NCBI RefSeq assembly: GCF_018131225.1
Contig: NZ_JAFCMM010000003.1
Coordinates: 446,001-510,000, forward strand
Origin: Bradyrhizobium sp. U87765 SZCCT0048
GTDB taxonomy: Bacteria; Pseudomonadota; Alphaproteobacteria; Rhizobiales; Xanthobacteraceae
Reading direction: 5' to 3'
DNA length: 64,000 nt
Positions within the stretch are counted from its first letter, which is position 1; each line of letters starts with the position of its first letter. The translations under genes and the position numbers were made by a program. The notes beneath the pieces are model-generated. The model was not told where the DNA came from. It worked only from the letters and a program-made list of their open reading frames with translations, and made no database searches. Shown in pieces: positions 52,801-62,150 of the stretch.

Positions 52801-53775
52801 ATGCTTTTCGAAGCGTGGGAAGATGCCCTGCGGTCCACCTGCGGGCACTATTATGCCGTTCCCCACGATGATCAGCGCACGGTCGATGGTCATTTCCTGG
52901 CGCAGCGGCTGTGTGGCCTCGACATCGCCAATCTGGCCGGCAGAATCCGCCGCATCGACCGCACCCGCCAGGGCATTCGCCAGGACGATCAGGAACATCT
53001 CTTCCTGCTCATCCAGCTCGCCGGCTCATCGAGGATCGAGCAGCGTGACGACAGCGCCATCCTCGTGCCCGGCACCCTGTATCTGCTGGATTCGACCAAG
53101 CCCATGCAGATCGTCTTCGATGACTCCCGGCCGCACAGCGTGTCCCTGCATCTGCCGCGCGCCGCCTCGCTGGCCGACGCGACCGCGCCGCTGCGTGTCG
53201 GCGAGGCCATCAGCGTGACGACGCCCGCGGCGCGACGGCTCCATCGCTATGTTCTCGACGCCCTGAGCCATCGCGAAGCCGCGGAGAAGGTCCGGCCGGA
53301 CTACCTCATCAACCTGACCCATCTCGCCTTCGCCGCCGGCGATGGCGCAGGCATCGCCGGCAGGACGTTGTCGCAAAGCGCCCGCTTCGAACTGGCGATC
53401 CGCGAGATGGAGACGTTCGTCGCACGCCCAGAACTGTCGCTGACCTGGCTCGCCGATCGCATCGGCATTTCCGCCCGCCAGCTCGAGCGCGACTTTCAGG
53501 CCCACGAGACCAGCTTCGTCCAGCTGCTGCGCGAGCAGCGGCTCAAGCTGGCGTGCAACCTCGTCGAACTTGCAAGGCGCAGCGGTCGCGACGTCCGCAT
53601 CACCGACATCGCCTTCGCCTCGGGCTTTCGTGATTTGTCGAATTTCAACCGTGCGTTCCGCGCCCGCTACGGACTGACGCCGCGCGACTATGTCCGTGCA
53701 GCCCGGTTTCCGATGGCGCAGAGCGCCTGCGCATCGCTGGCGGCACGACCGGAGGCACGCGCCTCGGCCTTGTGA
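52801..53775 (+). CDS. AraC-family regulator (FeaR-like)
   Basis: A 324-residue regulator. The N-terminal 170 or so residues match the AraC_binding_2 sensor domain of FeaR-like proteins. The C-terminal 100 residues contain two helix-turn-helices: LTWLADRIGISARQLERDF, seen as LADRIGISARQLERDF, and ITDIAFASGFRDLSNFNRAF as IAFASGF...LSNFNRAF. FeaR controls aromatic amine and aldehyde oxidation in Escherichia coli. Here the gene is divergent from the aldehyde dehydrogenase, its most likely target. The ATG at 52801 is preceded by GGAGGAACGAGG. Effector unknown. Confidence 0.88.
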   Translation: MLFEAWEDALRSTCGHYYAVPHDDQRTVDGHFLAQRLCGLDIANLAGRIRRIDRTRQGIRQDDQEHLFLLIQLAGSSRIEQRDDSAILVPGTLYLLDSTKPMQIVFDDSRPHSVSLHLPRAASLADATAPLRVGEAISVTTPAARRLHRYVLDALSHREAAEKVRPDYLINLTHLAFAAGDGAGIAGRTLSQSARFELAIREMETFVARPELSLTWLADRIGISARQLERDFQAHETSFVQLLREQRLKLACNLVELARRSGRDVRITDIAFASGFRDLSNFNRAFRARYGLTPRDYVRAARFPMAQSACASLAARPEARASAL

Positions 53776-53814
53776 AGGCGCGAAGCAGCACCTGCACAAC
53801 GTCTTTCGCGGCAG

Positions 53815-54492
53815 CTAAAGAGGCCGATCGCTGGAGGGCTGATCGGCCGCCGGCCGCCCGAACGACAACCGCTCCGCCAGCACAGCGGCCTGGGTCCGCG
53901 ATCCGACGCCAAGCTTGCGCAGGATGGTCGAGACGTGTCCCTTGACGGTCTGCTCGGCGATATCGAGTTCGCCGGCGATCTGCTTGTTGAGCCGACCTTC
54001 GACGATCATCGCCAGAATGCGCATCTGCTGCGCCGACAGCGACGACAGGCGCGCCGCAAGCTCGACATCGGCGGCCTGCACCGAACCGCGACCGCCGATA
54101 TTCGGCGGCATCCAGATCTCGCCCGCGAGAATTTTCATGATCGCCTCGGCCATCGCCGGCAGGCTCAGCGACTTCGGGATGTAGCCGGACGCACCATAGG
54201 CAATCGCCCGGCGAATCGTTGCCGCATCCTGCCGGGCGGAGATGATCGCGACCGGCGTCGTCGGAAACTGCGCCAGCAGGATGAACAGCGCCGCGAACCC
54301 CTCGATGCCGGGCATCGTCAGGTCGAGCAGCACGAGGTCGATCTCCTCCGGCCTGTCGCCCAGCGCCGCCAGGACGTCCGCCAGCGACTGGCAGCCGATG
54401 ACGTCGAGATCGGTCATGACCGCCGTCAGCGCGCTTTGCAGCGCGGCCTGCACCAGCGGATGATCGTCACCGATGACAATGCGCGTGGTCAC
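53815..54492 (-). CDS. LuxR/NarL-family response regulator (CrbR/ErdR/MctR type)
   Basis: A 225-residue response regulator. The receiver has DDH near residue 9, the phospho-acceptor D57 (LVLLDLTMPG) and a Lys in YIPKS. The LuxR-type helix-turn-helix spans about 145-210 (LSAQQMRILAMIVEGRLNKQIA, read as LSAQQMRILAMI and NKQIAGELDI; VKGHVSTILRKLGV). Its GTG start overlaps the kinase stop as GTGA, so it is the partner of the hybrid kinase. By analogy with CrbR, ErdR and MctR it should activate genes for short acid uptake and activation. Confidence 0.9.
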   Translation of the reverse strand: MTTRIVIGDDHPLVQAALQSALTAVMTDLDVIGCQSLADVLAALGDRPEEIDLVLLDLTMPGIEGFAALFILLAQFPTTPVAIISARQDAATIRRAIAYGASGYIPKSLSLPAMAEAIMKILAGEIWMPPNIGGRGSVQAADVELAARLSSLSAQQMRILAMIVEGRLNKQIAGELDIAEQTVKGHVSTILRKLGVGSRTQAAVLAERLSFGRPAADQPSSDRPL

Positions 54493-57400
54493 GCCTGATC
54501 GCTCCCCTGGTTCGCTGCAAGCTGGCGGCTCAAGGCCTCGCCCCCGAGAAATCGCCGCAGCGCGGCGGGCTTGACCGGCTTCAGCAGCACGTCGCAGCCC
54601 CGCGCTTTGGCCGAGCGCCGCACTTCCTCGCTGCGGTCGCCGGTGATGACCAGCGCCCGGAAGCGGCCGCGACTGCTCTGCCTGAGATCATCGAGCACGT
54701 CGAGGCCGTTTCGTCCACCGTCGAGATGATAGTCGAGCAGCACCACGTCGGGCCGGCAGGCCGAAGCGGCCGCCAGCGCGGCCGGAGGATCCTCCGCGAC
54801 GACGACGCGATGCCCCCAGCCCGCCAGCAGCGCCGTCAGCCCCTGCAGGATCATGGCGTCGTTGTCGAGACACAGCACGGTCAGCGACAGCTCCCCTGCC
54901 CCAGGCAGGGCGGGCTCCGACGCCGGCTCCGGCCGCAATGCCGCGCCCCCTCCGGACGCCAGAGGAACCGTGACGGCGAAGCACGAGCCATGGCCGTGGC
55001 GTGACCGGACATCGACCGCATGCCCCAGCAGGCGGGAGATGCGATCGACGATCGCAAGGCCAAGGCCGAGGCCCTTGTCCCGCCCCGGCGTCAGGCGCTG
55101 GAACTCCTCGAAGATCCGGGCCTGATCTTCCGCCGCGATCCCGACGCCGGTATCCCACACCTCGATCCGCAGGTCCGCGCCGCGGCGCCGGCACCCCAGC
55201 AGGATCTCTCCCCGCGGGGTGTAGCGCACCGCGTTCGACAAGAGGTTCTGCAGGATGCGGCGCAGCAGATGCGGATCGCTGCGGACGGCGAGGCTGCAGC
55301 CGATCACCCGCAGCGACAGCCCGCGCTCGCGGGCGAGGGCCGAGAATTCGATGGTCAGTTGCGCGAGGAGTTCGGCGATGGCGAAATCGCCGAGCTCGGC
55401 TTGAACGGCCCGCGAATCGTAGGACGAAATGTCGAGCAAGGTGTCGAGCATGCGTTCGGTGGAGCGCAGCGCCGTGATCGCGCTGCCGACCAGCATCTGA
55501 TCCTTGCCGCCCGGCTTTGCCGCGTCAGCCGGCGATGCGCGCAGGCTTTCGTCGAGCGCGGACAAAAACAGACGCGCGGCGTTGAGCGGCTGCAGCAGAT
55601 CGTGGCTGGCGGCTGCCAGAAACCGGGTCTTGCCGAGATTGGCCTGCTCGGCCTCGGCCCGCGCGCGCTCGAGCGCCTCGGTGCGCTCGGTGACCCGCTG
55701 TTCAAGATCCTCGTTGGCGCGGCGCAGGGCGTCAGCGGCACGATGACGCTCGGTGACGTCGGTGTAGGTCGAGACGTAGCCGCCTTCCGCGATCCGGTCA
55801 TAGACGATTTCGAGCACGGTGCCGTCCGGTCGTGTCCGCTCGTAGGTATAGGGAAAGCTCTGGGTCGTGAGGTCGCGATTGACCAGCAGCGCTCCGAGCT
55901 CGGCCGCCGCATACTCGCCGCGGTCGACGTTGAACGCGATCAGCTCGGCGAGCGGCAGTCCGACATGGACGAGGTCGCGCGGCAGGTCCAGCAGCTCGAT
56001 GAAGCGGCCGTTCCAGGCGGTGATGTTGAAGTCCGCATCGAACGCGCAGATGCCCTGCGGCACGCTCTCAAGCGCGCTTTGCAGCAGGCGGCGGTTGAAG
56101 CGTAGCGCTTCCGACGCCTCGTCCAGCATGGCCATGGCCGCCCGCCGCGACAGCGAGTGGCCCTCCAGCGACGCGGCGATCACCACCCGCGCCGACGGCG
56201 CCCCGATGGCGCCGGCCAGCAGGTTCTCGGCGAAGCGGATCGAATCGAGGTCGACGAGGCCCGACTGGTCGAGCCGCGGTCCCGTTCCCGACCGCCGCGC
56301 AGCGACGTACTGATCGAACGCCGCGGCGCCGCGCTCGGCGCCGACGAAACGAATGGCGAGGGAGCGCAGATCGTCGAGCCGGACGACGACGCGCGACGAC
56401 AGCTGCGGCACCGCCTCCAGCGCCGCGCCGCGCGTGAACACCGCCGCCTGGTTACGCTCGACGGTCGACTGCCGGCCGAGCAGCGAGAACAGCACGAAGC
56501 AGACGACATTGCCACTGAGGCTCCACAGCGTGCCGTGCGAGATCGGATCGAGCCCCTCGAGGCCGAAAAGCGCGTCGGGCCGCAGCCACGGCAGGTGCCA
56601 CAGGCCATCGCGCGCGATCTCGCCAAGGGCCGGCCACAGCGGCGCCGCCGCCGGCAGCAGCAGCGTATAGGCCCACACCAGAAAGCCGACGGTGATGCCG
56701 ACCGATGCACCGGCCTTGTTGGCCCGCGGCCAAAACAACCCGCCGACGAACGCCGGCCCGAGCTGCGCGACCGCCACGAACGACAGCAGCCCGATCACCG
56801 TGAGCGGATAGCTCTGGTTGACCAGGCGATGCATCAGATAGGCGAGCAGCAGGATGCCGACAATCGAGATGCGGCGGACCGTCACCAGCGCGGACGACAC
56901 CGACCACGTCGCGGCCCGCCGGCCGAGAAAGCGCCAGCGCAGCAGCAGCGGCATGATGACGTCGTTGCACAGCATCGTGCTCAACGCCACCGCCGTCATG
57001 ATCACCATGCCGGTCGCGGCCGAAAGCCCGCCGACGAACGCGATCAGGCTGATCGCCTGCGCATTCGCCGCGATCGGCAGCGAGATGACATAGGTGTCGG
57101 GATCCATGACGGCGCCGAAGCGCGCGATCCCGGCCGCCGCGATCGGCAGGATCAGGACGCTGAACGTCAGGAGATAGACGGGATAGAGCCACGCCGCGGC
57201 GCGGGTGTGATCCGGCCGTTCGTTCTCCACGATCGCGACATGGAACGCCTGCGGCAGGCACAGGAAGGCGATCATCGAAATGATGATGGTCGACGGCCAG
57301 ACCGGCTGGGTCGGCTCGAAGGTCAGGACGCGGCCGAGCTGCGGATCGGCGTGAAAGTGCTGCAGCAGTCCGTCAGGCCCGCCGGAGAGGCCGAACAGCA

Positions 57401-58052
57401 CGAACAGCGCGACCACCAGGAAGGCCAGCAGCTTGACCACGCTCTCGAACGCGATCGCCAGCATCAGCCCGCGATGATGCTCGCTGGCATGGACATGGCG
57501 CACGCCGAACACGATCGCGAACAGCGCCATCGATGCGGCGACGCCGAAGGCGGAGTCCTGCCAGAAATGCAGGACGTCGCCGCCCGCCCGCTCCGGCTGC
57601 AGGGTCAGGTAGTCGAAGCTCTTGCCGACCGCCTTCAGTTGCAGCGCGATGTAGGGCAGCACCCCGAGCAGCGACGCCACGGTGACGAACGCCGCCAGCG
57701 ACTGGCTCTTGCCATAGCGCGCGGCGATGAAGTCCGAGATCGAGGTGACGTTCTGGGCCTTGGCGATGGCGATCACCTTGGCGAGGAAGCGCTGGCCGAA
57801 CAGCAGCACCAGCGTCGGGCCGACATAGATCGTCGCGAAGTCGAGCCCCGTGGTCGCCGCGCGGCCGACCGAGCCGTAGAAGCTCCAGGAGGTGTTGTAG
57901 ACCGCGAGCGTCAGGCAATAGCTGACCGCCGCCATCCACGATGTCGGCGCCACCAGCGGACCGTTCCCGGCCCGGCGATCGCCCCACCAGGCGACCAGAA
58001 ACAGCGTCGTGACATAGGCTGCCGCGACCGCGAGAACGAACCACCCCTGCAA
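54489..58052 (-). CDS. Hybrid histidine kinase with sodium:solute-symporter-like sensor (CrbS/MxtR/MctS type)
   Basis: A 1187-residue membrane kinase. Residues about 1-530 form an SLC5-like transporter domain with about 13 helices (SWSFYGSVGRAAT, GLSAATGMVIMTAVALS). A STAC-like linker follows (about 535-640), then a PAS domain (about 655-770), a dimerisation helix with His H817 (AAASHDLLQPLNAAR), the ATPase domain (NAVRYT, DTGVGI, GLGLGLAI), and a C-terminal receiver with D1107 (LLDYHLD) and KP. It starts with TTG 58052, GAGGA upstream. The overlap with the response regulator and closeness to mctP indicate sensing of a transported short acid such as acetate or lactate. Confidence 0.9.
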   Translation of the reverse strand: MQGWFVLAVAAAYVTTLFLVAWWGDRRAGNGPLVAPTSWMAAVSYCLTLAVYNTSWSFYGSVGRAATTGLDFATIYVGPTLVLLFGQRFLAKVIAIAKAQNVTSISDFIAARYGKSQSLAAFVTVASLLGVLPYIALQLKAVGKSFDYLTLQPERAGGDVLHFWQDSAFGVAASMALFAIVFGVRHVHASEHHRGLMLAIAFESVVKLLAFLVVALFVLFGLSGGPDGLLQHFHADPQLGRVLTFEPTQPVWPSTIIISMIAFLCLPQAFHVAIVENERPDHTRAAAWLYPVYLLTFSVLILPIAAAGIARFGAVMDPDTYVISLPIAANAQAISLIAFVGGLSAATGMVIMTAVALSTMLCNDVIMPLLLRWRFLGRRAATWSVSSALVTVRRISIVGILLLAYLMHRLVNQSYPLTVIGLLSFVAVAQLGPAFVGGLFWPRANKAGASVGITVGFLVWAYTLLLPAAAPLWPALGEIARDGLWHLPWLRPDALFGLEGLDPISHGTLWSLSGNVVCFVLFSLLGRQSTVERNQAAVFTRGAALEAVPQLSSRVVVRLDDLRSLAIRFVGAERGAAAFDQYVAARRSGTGPRLDQSGLVDLDSIRFAENLLAGAIGAPSARVVIAASLEGHSLSRRAAMAMLDEASEALRFNRRLLQSALESVPQGICAFDADFNITAWNGRFIELLDLPRDLVHVGLPLAELIAFNVDRGEYAAAELGALLVNRDLTTQSFPYTYERTRPDGTVLEIVYDRIAEGGYVSTYTDVTERHRAADALRRANEDLEQRVTERTEALERARAEAEQANLGKTRFLAAASHDLLQPLNAARLFLSALDESLRASPADAAKPGGKDQMLVGSAITALRSTERMLDTLLDISSYDSRAVQAELGDFAIAELLAQLTIEFSALARERGLSLRVIGCSLAVRSDPHLLRRILQNLLSNAVRYTPRGEILLGCRRRGADLRIEVWDTGVGIAAEDQARIFEEFQRLTPGRDKGLGLGLAIVDRISRLLGHAVDVRSRHGHGSCFAVTVPLASGGGAALRPEPASEPALPGAGELSLTVLCLDNDAMILQGLTALLAGWGHRVVVAEDPPAALAAASACRPDVVLLDYHLDGGRNGLDVLDDLRQSSRGRFRALVITGDRSEEVRRSAKARGCDVLLKPVKPAALRRFLGGEALSRQLAANQGSDQA

Positions 58053-58205
58053 GAATTCCTCACTCAGGATCTCTCATCGCCTTCGCCGTTCGAGGCGATC
58101 CGGCGGGATATTAGGGCGTTTCGCGGCGACGTGGGCGATGTTTCGACACCGGAGCAGCCACTCACCACCCATGTGGGATCGGCGGCGGACCGGTCCCATG
58201 AATGC

Positions 58206-58235
58206 CGATGGCCGGCCCCTGCGGACCGGCCATCG
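58206..58235 (-). terminator. Hairpin after mctP
   Basis: A perfect 10-bp stem (58206-58215 with 58226-58235) lies 26 bases after the mctP stop on the minus strand and before the kinase gene. No T-run follows, so it may only partly terminate. Confidence 0.45.
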
Positions 58236-58261
58236 CACAGATCATGCGGGCAGATCGTCGG

Positions 58262-59752
58262 TCACGCCGACTCGCGTGACAGCCGCCCCTGCGGCAACCC
58301 CTTCAGCAGCAGGTTGACCACGACCGCGACCACCACGTTGAGCGCCAGAGCCAGCAGCCCGGTGTACACCGCGACGGGGCCCATGCCGAAGTCGATGGTG
58401 TGCAGCGGCTTCAGTCCGTCGAGCCAGGCGAGCAACGAGCCGCCCGCGAAACCGGCGGCCCAGCCGGCGAGCAGCGCGGGACTGGTGAACCAGCCGACGT
58501 AGAGGCCGAACACCAGCGCCGGCAGCGTCTGCAGGATCCACAGGCCTCCCAGCAGCTGCAGGTCGAGCGCGAACTGCGTCGGCATCAGCAGGATCGCGAG
58601 CAGCGCGCCGACCTTCACCAGCATCGAGGTGATCTTGGCGACCTGCGCCTCGCCGGCCGGCGTCACGGCCGGATCGACCCAGACCTTCCAGAAGTTGCGG
58701 GTGAACAGGTTGGCCGCGCCGATGCTCATGACCGCCGCGGGCACCAGCGCACCGATCGCGATCGCCGCAAACGCGAAGCCGGCGAACCAGCCCGGAAACA
58801 GCGTCTTGAACAGGGCAGGCACGACGTCGTTGTTGCTCGCCAGTTTCAGCCCGGCGGCATGCCCCATGTAGCCGAGCAATGCCAGCAGGCCGAGCAGCAG
58901 CGTGTAGGCCGGCAGCAGCACCGCATTCTTGCGGATGGTGTTGCCGCTCGCTGCCGCGAAGATGCCCGTCAGGGTGTGCGGATACATGAAGGCCGCGAGT
59001 GCCGACCCCAGCGCCAGCGAGGCGTAGGGCACGATCTGCGCCGGCGACAGCACGATGCCGCCCGCGCCCTTGGCCTTGAATGCGGTATCCGCCGCGGCGA
59101 AGATCTCACCATAGCCGCCGAGCTTCGACGGCACGATCGCGATCGCGGCGATGACCACGATGTAGATCATGATGTCCTTGACGAAGGCGATCAGCGCCGG
59201 CGCCCGCAGGCCCGACGAATAGGTGTAGAGCGCAAGCACCAGGAAGGCGAGGATGAGCGGGATCTCGCCGTGGACGCCGAGCGCCTTGATGGACACCTCC
59301 ATGCCGATCAGCTGCAGCGCGATGTAGGGCATGGTGGCGAGCACGCCGGTGGCGGCGACCACGAGCTCCAGCGCACGGGAGCCGTAGGTGCCCCGCACGA
59401 CGTCGGCGGCGGTGACGTGGCCCTTGTCCTTCGCAACCTTCCACAGCAGCGGCATCACCGCGAAGACGAAGGGATAGACGATGATGGTGTAGGGCAGCGC
59501 GAAGAAGCCATAGGCGCCGACGGCATAGACCAGCGCCGGCACCGCGATCACGGTATAGGCGGTGTAGAAATCGCCGCCGACCAGAAACCAGGTGATCCAG
59601 GTGCCGAACTTGCGGCCGCCGAGGCCCCACTCGTCGAGATGGGCCAGCGTCTCGGGCTTGCGCCAGCGCGACGCGACGAAGCCCATGCCGGTGACGAGAA
59701 CGAAGAAGGCGATGAAGACCGCGAGCGCGGGAACGTCGACATCAGTCAGCAT
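58262..59752 (-). CDS. mctP: Monocarboxylate uptake permease, MctP-like (SSS family)
   Basis: A 496-residue sodium:solute symporter with about 13 membrane helices. Family motifs include WGLGGRKFGTWITWFLVGGDFYTAYT, seen as GGRKFGTWITWFL and GGDFYTAYT, and GSALAAFMYPHTLTG, typical of MctP/ActP-like carriers. MctP of Rhizobium leguminosarum imports lactate, pyruvate, acetate, propionate and alanine. It is preceded with an 11-base overlap by the DUF3311 gene that usually accompanies mctP, and is followed by a CrbS/MctS-type kinase and its regulator. It is thus the likely target of that two-component system. Confidence 0.88.
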   Translation of the reverse strand: MLTDVDVPALAVFIAFFVLVTGMGFVASRWRKPETLAHLDEWGLGGRKFGTWITWFLVGGDFYTAYTVIAVPALVYAVGAYGFFALPYTIIVYPFVFAVMPLLWKVAKDKGHVTAADVVRGTYGSRALELVVAATGVLATMPYIALQLIGMEVSIKALGVHGEIPLILAFLVLALYTYSSGLRAPALIAFVKDIMIYIVVIAAIAIVPSKLGGYGEIFAAADTAFKAKGAGGIVLSPAQIVPYASLALGSALAAFMYPHTLTGIFAAASGNTIRKNAVLLPAYTLLLGLLALLGYMGHAAGLKLASNNDVVPALFKTLFPGWFAGFAFAAIAIGALVPAAVMSIGAANLFTRNFWKVWVDPAVTPAGEAQVAKITSMLVKVGALLAILLMPTQFALDLQLLGGLWILQTLPALVFGLYVGWFTSPALLAGWAAGFAGGSLLAWLDGLKPLHTIDFGMGPVAVYTGLLALALNVVVAVVVNLLLKGLPQGRLSRESA

Positions 59753-59915
59753 GGCGCGCGCTCCGGTAGACGATGTAGGTCAGGAGCGAGGTCAGCGGCA
59801 CCCAGGCAAGCTGGTACCAGTAGAAGAACGGGAAGCCGAACAGAACGGGATCGTGAACGTTATAGAACGGCACGATCATCAGGCCGATGAACGGCAGCAG
59901 CAACAGCAGGCGCAC
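59742..59915 (-). CDS. DUF3311 small membrane protein, MctP partner
   Basis: A 57-residue protein with two hydrophobic segments and the DUF3311 pattern VPFYN...FGFPFFYWYQLAWVPL. The start taken is GTG at 59915; a TTG one codon earlier fits the GGGAGGG ribosome-binding site as well. Its end overlaps the mctP start by 11 bases, so the two are translationally coupled. DUF3311 proteins are commonly encoded beside MctP/YidK-like symporters and may be small subunits. Confidence 0.85.
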   Translation of the reverse strand: MRLLLLLPFIGLMIVPFYNVHDPVLFGFPFFYWYQLAWVPLTSLLTYIVYRSARHAD

Positions 59916-60088
59916 CAAGCTTCCCTCCCATGTCTGATGGAGAACGACGCGCGTTTTCAGTTGCGCGGCTTGGGCGCGATATAACGTCAGTTGGCGGTGA
60001 TCCCGGCCCCCTACATTCGCTCGGTGGAAGACAGTACTTTCGTATGGGGGTGCGTCGCGCCCGCCATTGCGGCTCCGCCGCCGGGAGG

Positions 60089-61291
60089 TCACGCCTCCGC
60101 CGACCTCGCCGCGCGCCGGTCGCCCTTGCCTTCGAAGGCGACCGCGACCAGCCAGATGACGAATCCGGCGAGCGCCAGTGCGCAGCCGACCCAGCCGGTC
60201 GACGTCCAGCCATAACCGGCGGAGATCGCAAGGCCACCGAGCCAGGGCCCGAGCGCGTTGGCGGTATTGAACGCCGAATGATTGAGCGCGGCCGGAAGCG
60301 CCTGCGCTTCGCCGGACACGTCCATCAGCCGCGTCTGCAGCACCACACCGAGCGCGCCGCCGAGGCCGATGAGAAAGGCATCGATCATGACGGCCCAGAT
60401 GTTCGATGCCGCGAAGGGAAACGCGGCCAGCGCCACGGCGCTCCAGATCAGCAGCCCACCGGCCGTCGGCATCACCGCGCGGTCCGCGAACCGCGGGATG
60501 ACAAGATTGCCGATGGTGAGGCCAAGGCCGAACGCTGCCAGCACCACCGGAACGAACGCGGCGGAGACCTTTGTCACCTCCATCAGGGTCGTCGCCGTGT
60601 AGGTGTAAACCGCAAACAGGCCGCCGAAGCCGATGGCGCCGATGGCAAGCGTCAGCCAGACCTGTCCGCGCATCAGCGCGCTCAACTCATGCAGCGGGCT
60701 CGCCTTGGGATCGGGCCGATCATGCGGCGCGCACCATGCGATCAGCACGAAGGTGGCGATCGCCAGCGCCGCGACGACGCCAAAACTCCAGCGCCAGCCG
60801 ACCGCCTGCCCCAGCCAGTTGGCGAGCGGAACGCCCAGCACGGTCGCGATGGTCAGCCCCAAAAACATTTTTCCGACAGCCTGGGTGCGCTGGTTGAACG
60901 GAACCAGCGACGCCGCCATCACCGCCGCGGCGCCGAAATAGGCGCCGTGAGGAAAGCCGCTCAGGAAGCGAAACGCCAGCATCCAGCGATAGCTCGGCGC
61001 AAAACCGCTCAAGCCATTGCCGACGGCGAACAGCGCCATCAGCAGCAGCAGGACGTTGCGCCGCGCCATGCGCGCGGTGAGCACCGCGAGCACCGGCGCG
61101 CCAACGACGACTCCGAGCGCATACATGCTGATGACATTGCCCGCCGTCGGCTCGTCGATGCGCAGATCGGCGGCGAAATACGGCAACAGGCTCATGGTCG
61201 CGAATTCGGTGGTGCCGATCGCAAAGCTGCCCACAGCCAATGCGAACAGGACGAAGCCGATCCCACCGGGAGCGGCACTCTGCTGATCCAT
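60089..61291 (-). CDS. MFS transporter, drug:H+ antiporter-1 (AraJ/YdhP-like)
   Basis: A 400-residue, 12-helix carrier. It has the helix-1 motif GTTEFATMSLLPYFAADL, the loop GVVVGAPVLAVLTARMARR and RFLSGFPHGAYFGAAAVMA, characteristic of the AraJ/NepI/YdhP exporters. It probably exports a sugar, purine or small drug. It is a single gene 173 bases upstream of DUF3311-mctP on the same strand. The start is the ATG at 61291, MDQQSAAPGG. Confidence 0.87.
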   Translation of the reverse strand: MDQQSAAPGGIGFVLFALAVGSFAIGTTEFATMSLLPYFAADLRIDEPTAGNVISMYALGVVVGAPVLAVLTARMARRNVLLLLMALFAVGNGLSGFAPSYRWMLAFRFLSGFPHGAYFGAAAVMAASLVPFNQRTQAVGKMFLGLTIATVLGVPLANWLGQAVGWRWSFGVVAALAIATFVLIAWCAPHDRPDPKASPLHELSALMRGQVWLTLAIGAIGFGGLFAVYTYTATTLMEVTKVSAAFVPVVLAAFGLGLTIGNLVIPRFADRAVMPTAGGLLIWSAVALAAFPFAASNIWAVMIDAFLIGLGGALGVVLQTRLMDVSGEAQALPAALNHSAFNTANALGPWLGGLAISAGYGWTSTGWVGCALALAGFVIWLVAVAFEGKGDRRAARSAEA

Positions 61292-61639
61292 CTTGTTTCC
61301 GTATTTCTTGATGGCCGGCCTTGTGCCCAGCGCCTGCTCAGCGGAACGGCACGGCAGAGCGGCGATACGACCACGCGTTGACGGTATTCACATGCGGGTT
61401 TGCCCGAGATGTGCGCCGAAGCGTAGAGCAATTTGCGCGTGCCACGCATGCAATGCGGGTTGGACAGGTGTCATTCAGCTGAGATCGGGAGTTGAGAGAG
61501 GAGGATGCTCAGGGCGTGTCTGGAACGGCCGGTGTCTTCAACAGAATGGGCATCAGGCCGGCGAAGGAACAGCGGAGCGTACACATCAAGGTATAACAAT
61601 CCGATCCGCCAAGCAGGGATTGCTCAGAGAGCAGACATA
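61292..61639. other. Intergenic region upstream of the pseudogene
   Basis: About 350 bases with no supportable gene. It should contain the promoter of the minus-strand MFS gene. Base composition drops toward 61600, consistent with non-coding or decayed DNA. Confidence 0.4.
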
Positions 61640-62059
61640 ATGCGCGTATCTTTTCAAGAGTGTTGCGATCGGTAATGTTGTCGACATCGTCGCCACGAAT
61701 ATTGTGATGCGACCTGTCATGATTTACGTCTTGGCTTCGGCAAGGACGCTGGCATCCCCGGCAACGACGCCGGCTCTTTCACCGAAATCCTGAAGACAAG
61801 TCAGGTTTTTCTGACCGCGTCGCGCGTCCTCGGCGGACTCTGCTCGATCCTTGGCGGGTATGTTGCGGCGCGCGTTGCAAAGCATGACGAAGCGCTGAAC
61901 GGGACGCTGTCGTCGATCTTGTGTGTTGGCTTTGGCGTTTATGCCGCGATCAACGGCTCAGGCCACCTTTGGCTGCATTTGCTCTACATGCCCCTGAGCC
62001 CCGCGCTCGGCGCGGCCGGAGGCTATCTGCGGTCGCGGCAAACCGCGCGCATCGCTTGA
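61640..62059 (+). pseudogene. Frameshifted small membrane-protein gene
   Basis: An ATG at 61640 begins MRVSF and then runs into a stop. Shifting one base near 61655 continues as KSVAIGNVVDIVATNIV and MRPVMIYVLASA. A second shift near 61740 returns to the original frame, DAGIPGNDAGSFTEIL, and then a clear membrane protein: VLGGLCSILGGYVAARVAKH, ILCVGFGVYAAINGSGHLW and GAAGGYLRSRQ, with stop at 62057-62059. The two shifts compensate each other. The middle segment reads as membrane helix only in the shifted frame, so the gene seems inactivated, or the sequence has two errors. Family not recognised. Confidence 0.6.
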
Positions 62060-62150
62060 TCAAACGGGGCGTTAGATCGGAACTATATTCAGGAGAGCAA
62101 TCCTGCGAACCGCGTCAGCGCGCGGAGCAGGATGGTGCCCAGGGGCAGAA

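Noticed and set aside
56157..58502. 781-codon plus-strand frame opposite the hybrid kinase
   Set aside because: Antisense shadow; the kinase frame contains all catalytic motifs and couples to the response regulator.
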